Shown one piece after another: positions 12,501-23,200 of a stretch of DNA of 64,000 bases. The stretch lies in assembly GCA_963978895.1 (NCBI GenBank), contig OZ022247.1, forward strand, positions 21,879,329 to 21,943,328. The letters are read 5' to 3'. A program made the position numbers and the translations under genes. Within the stretch, counting starts at the first letter, position 1. Each line of letters starts with the position of its first letter. The DNA comes from Erpobdella octoculata. Lineage: Eukaryota > Annelida > Clitellata > Hirudinida > Erpobdellidae. The notes under the pieces are model-generated. The model ran no database searches and was not told the DNA's origin. It saw only the letters and a list, made by a program, of their open reading frames with translations.

Positions 12501-13860
12501 TTTAATTTTAATTTCATAGAAACCCTTAATAATGTTTATCTCAATGTCAACTCATACTGGGTAATCATGTACAATAGGTCCAGTAGTTATTTTCGGTGTT
12601 TTTAATTATTTTTTTAATATAAAATTAATATAATTAGAAACAGAATAAAATTACCAATCGGATGATCCAAATAATGTCTTGAAAATATAATTAAAGAAGA
12701 AGTTAATGACAGAAAACCGCCAGGTAGTAGGAAAAACTAGGTTCATAAACAGTAAAACTAACTAAAGGCGAAGCGAAATGAAATGTCAAATAAATTAGTT
12801 GTCAAATAAATTTATTGTGCGAGTTTTTATGAAACAATTTAAAAAAAAATTACTTATTTTTAAAAAAAAGTATGAATTAATTTGTATGCCTTAATTGAAA
12901 ACTATCGCGTTTAACATTCTATGAAGAACAGTTCGGACTTGAATAAACTTAAATTTTTTTTGTAAATAATGTTATTTTGACTGCGTGATTACTATTTCTT
13001 GTGTTACTTTTGCTAATAATATTTTTTTAAGCGCTGTAAGTATTTCTTGTCTGCGCTATAAATAGTAATTTCTGTTTGACTTCGCTATTCATAGTTTTTG
13101 TTGCTGTTCTCTTGCGCGTTTCGTGAGTTTTCCGAGAAAATTTTATTATCAAAAATTAATAAACTGCTTGGATCATTAAATTGGAGTTATTATTGTGATT
13201 ACAAATATATAATTATTATTGCGGGAAAATAATTAAAAACACCGAAAATAACTACTGGACCTATTGTACATGATTACCGTGAAGTGAAGGATATGAACTT
13301 TTGTCAAGTGCAATGTTATTTCCAGAAAAAAAAAACTAAGCTTAACAACTTAGGCGAGTAAGCGAAAGTTAAAGAAAACCAAATGCTACACACGAGTTGA
13401 CATTTTTAAACTCGGTTCATCATTTCAGTTAAAAAAAAATTCATCCTCACTTGCATACTGATTGAATTTCAGAAAAGTCCTGTCCCCAGTACGGAAGGTC
13501 AAGGCTGAGACTAATGTTGACGTTTATAGTCATGTTAAAACCAAAGATTTTCAATTCATTGAATAGCGCTGCATCGTTCACGCTCGCAAGTGCACACGAG
13601 CAACTGATGATGATAGAAGCTAGAGTAGTAGGCATATGAAAAATCAGTTCGTTGTACAACAAATTCATTAAAAAATCAATCATGTACACTATTTTTAGGA
13701 CTGATTCTATCAAATATTCATTTTAATTTGTTTTTTATCTACAAAAGAGACTAATAATATAGATTGTGTTGTATATTATTGATCGATTAACTTCAAAACA
13801 TGTAATTTAATACAAACCTGAAGCAAAAAATAATCTCCAAGTGATTTGTAAAACTTTCAT
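9593..13860 (-). CDS. Unrecognised type I membrane protein with Cys-rich ectodomain and PPxY tail
   Basis: Exons, 5' to 3': 13818-13860, 13451-13619, 12352-12425, 12146-12275, 11357-11508, 10666-10698, 9593-10446. All junction phases agree; total 1,455 nt (484 aa). The start is the ATG at 13860. Residues 1 to about 28 look like a signal peptide (MKVLQITWRLFFASA, then a hydrophobic stretch). The ectodomain, to about residue 200, has ten cysteines after the signal and seven N-glycosylation sequons (for example NMT, NWT, NAT, NYT). A Ser/Asp linker leads to a membrane helix at about 203-229, beginning WSIILGIVLAV and followed by the stop-transfer SRRK. The tail is long and Ser/Thr-rich, with PPPY at about 260-263 and 321-324, the class I WW-ligand motif used by Nedd4-type ligases and YAP-like adaptors. 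I recognise no ectodomain family. A receptor, or a membrane adaptor turned over by ubiquitination, are inferences only. Exon structure is secure; function is unknown. Confidence 0.82.
12560..13278. mobile_element. DNA transposon remnant with perfect 53-bp inverted termini
   Basis: Positions 12560-12612 are the exact reverse complement of 13226-13278, with outer ends GGTAATCATG. The 719-bp element has no ORF and lies in the second intron of the PPxY membrane-protein gene. The target duplication is unclear. A TA duplication two bases inside the repeat would fit a Tc1/mariner-like MITE, but the pairing of the outer GG/CC argues against it. Confidence 0.85.
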
Positions 13861-15704
13861 GTCTCGAAAGTTAGTCAAAAGAAGACAGTTGTCAACCAGG
13901 AAATTATATTCCAGAGAGAAGAAATCTTATATTTGGTTGTTACGTAGTCACAATTGAATAAACCTCAACTTATTATAATTATTAATAACTATCAAAAATA
14001 TGACAGTTATATTATAAACGTAAATGTAAATGTTACCATCTTAAAAAAATTAACTGACACTAGCCACGAAAAAAAATCAAAATTCAACTTTTCCTGATAA
14101 CGAACTATATTATGAAACTTATGAAAGGAAACAACTGTTACTGTTTGTTAACAACTCGTGACGGCTAATCAACACGATAGGAAGGAACTCTCAGTCTTTC
14201 TTATTTTAAAGCCTCTTTTCAAACGAAAAGTCTTGGTGGCTCTTGAAACCAAAAATTTTGACTTTTGACGAAAACTAAATCCTTGTACAGAAAAAAGTCA
14301 GATCCTTGTTTTCAATTGCGGTTTGACAATTTTTGTGTTATAATAGACGAATATACGATACGAACAGTTCACCGAATAAACTGAAAGATGATAGACAGGA
14401 GAGTCGAACAAGAAGTCCGCTGAAAAATAATAAATCGCGTAACAGGCCTCGAGATCAAGACAATATAACGACGCACTCCAAACAATGACCAGGCCTAACT
14501 AAAAGCTCACTGTAAATGTTTATTATGAAAGAAGTTGTGCGACAGGCATTACACTCACCACGAATAAGCTCTACGTTATTTTTGTATCACTTTTTTTGGT
14601 CATTATAGAATTTTAACAAAACAATTCAATGATACATGAAACTTTAATCTAATCAATATTACGAAATTATGTTGACTTATATCGTCAAAGAATTTCATTG
14701 AACTAAAATATAAGACAAGAGCTGTGAATCTTAGTAAGCATCTGACTATACAGAAACTGAAAAGACGACGAGATGAATACTAAAGAATCCAGGTACAGAA
14801 TGTGAGGACAGGTAGGTAGGTAGGTAGGTACAGCTGTGAAAAAAAGAGACAAGCTACGACTGGAATGTGCTGGTCTAGTCTAATCACCTAGGAAGGCTTC
14901 ATTAATCTCGATTAATTAATTACGCTCATACAACAAATATTTTAAGTATTTATACCCACATTTCTAGCTATGGATTCCTAGCTTAAATGTCCACTCAATG
15001 TGTTTTCCAGGAAGTTTTTTTTTTAAATTGAAAGTTTATTTAATAATTTTAATTAAACATAATAAAACTGAAAAATGTTGCATGTTTGAAACCGATCATA
15101 AGCCGATACCGAAGTGTGGACATAAAAAATATCCGTTAACATAAGTCTGTCTCAACCCTGATTTCCATAGAAACCCTTTTGCGAGGTTTGAATTAAAATT
15201 TCAAACAAAAACCGGCGTCGTTGAAAAATAAATAAACAGTTTCAAAGCTGTTAAAAATGTAAATCTCTCAATGTCCGGCAGGCAACACTGTATAGATTAT
15301 GATTCTTACAACGCAGACGACGTAAGCTGGCTATCTAGATACTTTTCAATCAATGTGCTCATTTTTATAATTTTATATATTTACAACAGCGCTCTTTCTT
15401 ATGAGCTAAAAAATTGAGTCACCAAAAGTAAAAAGTCTTAATCCACCAAAACCTATTGAAACCATTTGTATTACTAAGGTTTTTGTGGTTTCAATCTCAG
15501 TTGGTATTATTTATTAATGCTAATGAAAGTTGCTGAAGTGTGGCAGTGGCCTGTAAAAATTAAAATGGAAAGCGATTCTAGTGCTTGTGAATTGACTCTT
15601 AATTTTTTATTATAAATAGTATTATTATACTAATGCGGTCTCGGCATGTTTAGTGGATATGTTTATTTTGTGTCGTTTGTTTTAAAGAAAAAAAAACATT
15701 TCAG
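13861..15704. promoter_or_regulatory. Divergent intergenic region between the PPxY protein gene and AK9
   Basis: About 1.8 kb separates the minus-strand ATG at 13860 from the first confirmed AK9 exon at 15705, so both promoters and AK9's missing first exon should lie here. A GTAG tetramer run sits near 14813-14830. A possible AK9 start, ATG at 15565, precedes an Asp/Ser-rich stretch, but no clean donor in the right phase follows. No TATA box stands out. Confidence 0.4.
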
Positions 15705-16760
15705 GCAGAACAGGATTACTTGTCCTCAAAGCCCATCTCTTTCCTCATTCTTGGAAAGCCGGGCTCAGGCCGCAAGGCCCTGGGCGAGGTGTTAGCAAAG
15801 GCCTGGCATTGCGTCCACATAAACGGTAGGATCAGGTTTGAGTGTCTTTTCACGACCATCTATCTCTTTGAACCTATAGCTGTTTGTCGTTTCGTCTCTC
15901 TGTTTATTTGCTAAGATTTGATTATTTAGCATTTTTTTTTTTAAATGGTCTATACTTAGCCTTAAGCCTTAATGTATGAAGTTTGCTCATTCTGAAGCTT
16001 CTTAGAATGAAACTCCTATGTTATATTAAAAAAAATGGTCGAGTATTTTCCATTGATTGCTCGACAGCTTACAAGCTGATCAAGGAGCGGCTGGAAAGCG
16101 AAGATGGTTTCAACGTCATTTCATCGTCTCTCTCATCCATTCCAGTCGGTCTCGCTCCATCGGTGACCAGTATGACAACCAGCAGCATGCTAGGGAACAC
16201 TGTAACACCGCTTTTTTTTATTCTGCTTGCTTGAATAATGTTTACAAACATTCGTAATTATTTTTACGTAAATTAAAAAAAAAATGTTTACCGTAATTTT
16301 CCATTTACAGGATGTTGGCCTGAAAGCACTGGTGGATGTACAACTGTTGACCGACAAGGAGATCTTCTCCATGATCCGGAAGGCGATCATGTCCAGTGTT
16401 GTCAGTCATCGAGGTTTTTAGATTTAATAATTGATTATTAATAATATTATTGTTATTTGTTATTCTTCATAACTTTTGTTCCATGATTTAATTAATAATA
16501 ATAATAATTATTATTAATAATAATAATATTACTAGTATCATTGTCATTATTATTGTTATTTGTTATTCTTCATAACTTTTGTTCCATGATTTCTTCATTA
16601 AAGTTTCACACACCATGCAGGCTATGTCCTCACCGACTTCCCTTCACTGGACAACAAATCCATGTCTTTCGGGGAACAGATGGAACTCATCAAGCGCCTT
16701 CACCCGCGACCAGACTTTGTCATCTACATCAAGGTCAGTATCGAGGGAAGGGGGAGAGAA

Positions 16761-16817
<57 letters not shown>

Positions 16818-17174
16818 ACACAATATCTTGGAACTTTTGATTTTAAGTTTAAACTGAGTAAAATAATTAACTCTCAGATGGATTCCGACGACATAGTGGA
16901 AACTAAGTCTCAGCTGGCTTACGACTTTATAACAGAAACAACCTACTGGAAAGGTGATTATGAAGAAAAGCCCCGTAGAAAGGTACCCTATTTTGTATTT
17001 TTGGTTGATTTTGTGTGAAGATGACTGATCCCATCTGGAAACTGTTTCTGTCTGGCAATGCCGCCTTTATTCTTATTTCAGTCATTGTGTGGCTGAAAAT
17101 GGAGAAAATATATCTGAGTGTCTGCTTCGATTATTGATTTAGATAGATTTGATCTCAATTAGAAGAGTGTCCAG

Positions 17175-17245
<71 letters not shown>

Positions 17246-20200
17246 CACATATTTACATGCTTTTTTATAATGTTCTCAAGAGCATGGAATATGATAAAAT
17301 AATAATTTTTTAAAAACGATGATAAATAGTTATTAAAAGTGTTGTCTAATAATGAATAATTATTTGCTAAAAAAATAAAAGTCCCTCGCATGGCCACAAA
17401 ATAAATCTGCTTATAACGATTCTTGCTATCATCATGTCAAGTTTCAACCGAACAGAAATCCGTTTTGCCGTTGGTTGACGAACTTCTGAAGGCGGGAGGA
17501 GACGGGAGTGATGATGATGATGACACAACGGAGGAGAAAAGGAGCAGCAGCAAGCAGAACTTAGAAGAGGAAGGAGCGATCGAAGACGGCTTCACCGACG
17601 ACCGATCCGGCTCCGAAAAGCCGACGGGGCTCGACAGCGAGTCGTTCCAGGAGCCGGCTCTCAGCCGCGAAGCCGGAGACGAGCCGCTATCGACTGCGGA
17701 GGATTTCGAGGATGAAGTCGACCCGGAGGCTCTCAAGAAACGACGGGTCGAAGCCAAGAGGAGGATGTTAGATAAGGAAGCAGCAGCTCAAGTAGGTTAC
17801 TCGAATTATTTCACTGCTGACTTTGGGCAGCTAAGTAGCTTATGAGTAATTATTCATTCGAGCCTATGGCTGACCCTTGACCCTACGAACTATCAGCGAC
17901 AGAAAACCGATGTAAGTACAAGTAAAGTGTTTTCTCGTTCAATAATATTAAAATTTTTTAAAAATTCTTGCTCCATCCATTTTTCAGCAGCCAACGAACA
18001 GTCTGCCGCCGGAAGTGCAAGCTCGTCTGGTCCGTTTGCCAGAATTCACCTCTTACAAGGTCAGGCCGGTCCTTGAACTCTACACCTCCACAGTCGAGCC
18101 TATAGTTTTCAATGTGAGACGAGAGTTCTATTAATTTTAATATCATTTTTAAGTCGTATTAACCACTAATCGTGTTAACAGTCTTAATCGTGTCATACAA
18201 GTATAAAGTTGGATAAGGAATAGTGAGCCACTACCGCTACGGTGACATATTAATCTAATAGATATTAGAATTGGTTTTATTTTTGGATCATAGAGGGCAG
18301 ATGTACCAACGAATCTCTATTTTGTTTTCATCTTCCAGGAACTCTTCCCCGCCTGGTCGAGCCGCAAGATCTTTATGCTGAACGGACTGAAGACGGCTCA
18401 GGTGCTCGTGTCGGAAGTTCTCGAAAGGCTCAAGAGCTTCCACTGCCAGCCGGCCCACCTGGTCTGTCCGGTGTTCTACAACGTGCACGAGGTCGAGGAA
18501 AGAGAGCAGCAGGAGAAAAAGGTAAACTCGAAAAGAGAAAGCCGCATGCAGAGGTGGCGCATGGAGGAGATTGAGGAACTGGACGACGACGACAGCTCTT
18601 CGGTTTTAGGGTCAGTCACTGGTTTTTGAGGTAACAAACTGCTGTGATGATGAAACAGCATAAAAGTTTCATTACGCACACTCTCTCTTGCAGGAGAACT
18701 CAACCGGGAAAATACCCGGCTAGCATATTGGCAGCAGCAGCGGCTTTTCCTTCCAAGGAGGGCGACAAGAAAGTAATCTCGTCTTCGGTCCCTCGTGAAA
18801 TAGACAACGTCAGCGTCACGTTCGGGGGCGAACTGGACAGCCGACGAGGGACAACCGGAACTGAACGCAGTGCCATGAGCTCCAATGCAGAGAGGCGATC
18901 GAAGGCGATCAGATTCAAGAACGTGTCCGAGGATGAAAAAGAGGGTTGGTTGAACGAGTAAAGTAAAGAATTTAAGACGGAAACGAGCTTTTTCGAGTGC
19001 AGAAAATTTTATTTTATTTCTTACTTCAATAATTATAATTATTTGTTTAATTGTTATGAATATTTTTAAAATAATTAATTTAAAAAAACTGACTGTATTT
19101 AAGAAAAAAATTGACAGTAAAATGGAAAAGAGTAGTTTGCAGGCGACTGTCAACAGTATTTCTTAAGGGTATAAACCTTTCCAGAAATATGGTCATGCCC
19201 TTGGAAACAAATTTTTTATGGAGACAATAGGGGCAAAGGTTTTTTAGGAAGAAAAAGTGGTGGTTAGGGCAAAATTTCTAGGCAACAAAAAGCTGAGGGT
19301 AAGTTTTCTCACCGGGAACTTTTCGGGAGGGGGGGGGTGAACTTTGGCAAACCATGTAATATAGTCTCACCCATGTAATTATTCTAATGTTTTCAATTTG
19401 ATCAATATATTATTTTCATTCCTATGGTAAAATTCATTCAAACAATCTACTAGCCAAATCAGGTTCTGAAGAACTTGAATTGACATCTGATCGCCAAAGT
19501 CTCGTAGGAAGAGACTCTGAGCATAAAAAGGCGGCCATGTCAGAAGAAGAAAATGAAGAGCTCACGTCTGATAACTTCTTCGCCAAATTAGCCAAAAGCG
19601 GCTCGGCCGACCTGGCCGAGTGGAAGTGGCGAAAAAGCAAATGGATGAACTTGTGTCCAGTGGCCCTCTCCAGGGGTCAAATGATCCAAGGAAAGATGAA
19701 GTATGCTGCCAGGTTTGTTACCACTTTAATCTATCTTTAAAATGTAACATTTAAAAGCGAAAGCACTCGAATGATTGACTGCCGTGTTCAAATCGATAAT
19801 CCTCGTGAATCGGAAAGGAAAATGCGAGACTGTGTTCTCAATTTCTTCATCTTACTCGTTCATGTTCAGGTTTCTGGAGAAAGTTTATGCACTGTCGAGC
19901 GAATCAGACCTGAAGGCTTTCATGGAAAACCCCAGGCCCTATCTAAAGGCGCCGAGGCCGAAAAACCACTGCAAGGTAAATATTATGTAGCATACATATT
20001 ATGTAGCATACACAACTGTTTATTCGAAAACTTTGTTTAATAAGACTTGATCTTTTGATGAAATGTAAAAATTATTAAAGCCAACTGCATTAAAACGTTG
20101 TCTGTCTTCCATCTTTAAACTCTGTTCTGGAGTATAAAAATTTCTCGGCTCTTCTTCAAAGCTACGAGTAAAAATTCTCGATAGATTGAATGAAACACAG

Positions 20201-23200
20201 TGTACTGTTTCATCCAGGTCTTAGTGACCGGCTTGCCGTATTCCGGACGGACGACCCTCAGCCGGATGATCGCCCAGCGCTACAGGGCGAAGGTGATCGA
20301 CGTGGAGGAGCTGATGAAGCCGGCATTGAGGGAAATGAAAGAGCGATTCAAGGATTACGTGACGGAAAAAACGATAACCGATATGAGGCTGAAAATATCG
20401 AGCAAGACCGCCAAGAACCAGAGAAAAAAGAATGGTAAGCTTGTGCAGAGATTTTCCTGCTTCAAGTATATATATAATGTAGTTGGAACGTATGGTTGTT
20501 GTTTGCATACCTCAACTGTGATCTACATGTAATATGCAATGGTGGATTGTGTTTGCTTAAAAATATGATTTTATCAAATGTTCGGTATTAATTAAATTAA
20601 ATTATTTCGATAAAATAGATTTAATATTTTTAATAAGCATTTTGGTTTTTTATATCGATTGGCCATGTGTGACTTTTTTTTTCTTTTTCACAGTCATGCC
20701 TGTGACCGTGGACGCCAAGGTGGAGAACATGTCGAAGCTGACGAGCTGGTATCCGTTGAAGAATCAAGACAGTTCTCGCGAGACTGCGGAAAAACTCAAG
20801 TCGAATATTCAGCTGAAATCTAAAGAGAAAAACAACTTGGCCAATGAAGAAAAAACAAGCGACGAAGAAGTTGCAATCAACAAAAAAGCCGCCGAACTCA
20901 ACGAGGGACACAGTGACAAGGAGACGGAGAGCGATCGAGCGGCTGAAGACGGCGACAGTGAAAAAGAAGAACTCGACGACGGTAGCAAGACCGGCGAGGA
21001 ATTGAAGAAGTCAATTCTCGAAGATTTCGAAGGGACGTTTGGCCTCGGCAAGAAGGCCAACTCGGCTGTCGAGGACGATCTGATCTCGTATGCGACCAGG
21101 GAGAAGAGACTAAGGTCGAGAGGGCGGGAATCGCGAAGGATGCGAAAATCGGGGCGATCCACGAAATCGCTGTCCAACATGAAGGAACTTTCTTCTTCGA
21201 GCCCGGACGGCGAGAAAGCGGGAAACTTGTCGCGCTTCAGCGAAATAAGCAGCGCGTCGCAGAATATGTCGCTCGACTTTATCGAAGAAAAGCCTCAGGC
21301 CAGAGACGCGGAAGAAAAAATCAGCCTGTTACGCATAAGCGCAAATGACCCGGACGTTCAGGAAATCGTGGGCGAATTTATGGCCAAGTTTGTGCCCAAG
21401 TTGAGTCCTAGAGTTCTGCTTAGCTTGGTGGAAGAAGAGGTGATCAGGGTGCAAAAGGAACTCAGTTGCGAAAAACAAGAAGCTGTCTTGTGGGTTGATG
21501 TTTAATTCTTTTGGAGTTTTTTTTTCTTTTACTTATTATTTATTTTATAATGTATTTATTTCCATCTCAGATTTCTTTTCTAGATGATATATTTAGACTC
21601 CGCTTTATTCTCAAATTACAATCTAGCTGTTCTGTCCATATATGTCTGTTTTTTTTTTAATTACATAATATCGGCACCATTCCCAAATAAGCTTTGCTAA
21701 GTTACTCGATCTCTTTCTATGTTCAACTGAATGTCCTATGTCATTATGGAGGTCATCTTTATTAAATCAGTGATGGCGGTTTCGTCTTGGACAACTTCCC
21801 GCTGGAGCTGCCCTTCTGGGAGCTGCTGATGAAGCGTCCCATCGTCAGGCCGACCAGCATCTTTTACCTGGACGACATCAGCCAGAGAAGGGAGATCGTC
21901 GTATCCAGGTGGTACGACCTGAACAGACGAGAGGTCAACCAGAAGATAATCGCCAGACTGATGGAGCAGCTTATGGTTGAAATTAAGGAAGAAAGGTTAG
22001 CATTACGTAAAAAGTTAATAGCCCTGCGGCTCTGAAGAGGCGCTATACAAATGTTCTTTACATTACATTACATTTAAGAGCGGGTTACGAAGTAAACTTA
22101 CTTGTCCCAGAAAAAAAAAAGTGATCGTACGTAAAGCAAAAAACAAATTATTTACTTCAACAGAAAGAAGAATTTCGTCCACCTCGTGACGGAGTTGCAA
22201 GAAGGCGAGATTTTGTCCCTGGATCCGAGCTCCATCGCCAACAGCGTCAAGCTGGACAGGACCCCGACGAGTCGAACGCCCGACAGCCCCGGACGTTCTC
22301 TGAGGCAGAAAGACTACAGCTTGGATCATCAGCTGAGCTCGAGTCTCGTTCCGTCTACGACGCTCAAGCGATTTTCGGACAAGTCATCGCTTCATAATTC
22401 CACCCTGACAAAAGCCAGCGGCTCGGGGAAAGACGTCGATAACAACGCCCCCAAGCCGACCCGGGCTCAGCTCCAGGCCTGGGCGCAAACTCCGGTGAAC
22501 AACTCGGAACCGCTCACTCGCACGCAGATGGCCAGATCCGAATGGCCTTTGGATACTAGCGAAACGAGCAGCGAGTACAGCGGCTACCTGAAAGACGACG
22601 TCGATGGCTCGCCCGCGAACTCGTTAAAAAGTGGTGATGTCGGTACAAAACCGAGACACCGTAGCAAGAAGTCCGCTGCCGAAAGACGCGGGGAAAGCGG
22701 AAGAAGAAAATCTCCTGAACTGCTCCCCCAAACGAGTACCGTGGCAGACAAGGAACCGATCTCAGGGGTCGCAGCTGTTACTTCGAAACTAGGAAAGAGT
22801 ACTAGTGCTGTCCGAGGTGGCACCGAAGAGAATAAAAAAATTCCAATGCAGAGCGAAACAACAGAGGTCGGCTCAGATCTACAAAAAGAGCTCCCAATCT
22901 CCAAGACCCAGTTAAACGAAAGCCAGAACGCCGTCGGCGGCTACGTTTCAACAGACTCCGACGACGGGTTGAACCGCAATTTTAACGCTTACTCTTCTTC
23001 CTCGAGTGCTGACGACGAGCCTACGCCGATTTCGATTAGGAAACTGTCGAAACCGGCGCAGAGCTTCCGCAAGTCTCGCAAGCGCGGGAAAAGCTTCCAG
23101 CTGTCGCAGTACGGAGAGAGACCGGGTCAGATGAACGTTTTTCTCAGTTTGGGTTTGCCGTTCGATCAGACCTACGAGCATCTCCTGAGGGGACTGAGCC

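Noticed and set aside
12660..12685. A 23-nt possible exon in the second intron of the PPxY membrane-protein gene
   Set aside because: It has splice-like edges but breaks the phase and would create a stop. It also lies inside the 719-bp inverted-repeat element. Skipping it gives a clean join.
17437..17757. Minus-strand Ser-rich ORF antisense to AK9 (also 20809-21180, 22584-22904)
   Set aside because: Shadows of acidic or Ser-rich AK9 exons read on the opposite strand; no independent signals.
18522..18527. GTAAAC donor ending the AK9 exon early at 18521
   Set aside because: The reading frame continues with Glu/Asp-rich sequence to 18610, where the donor phase matches the exon at 18694.
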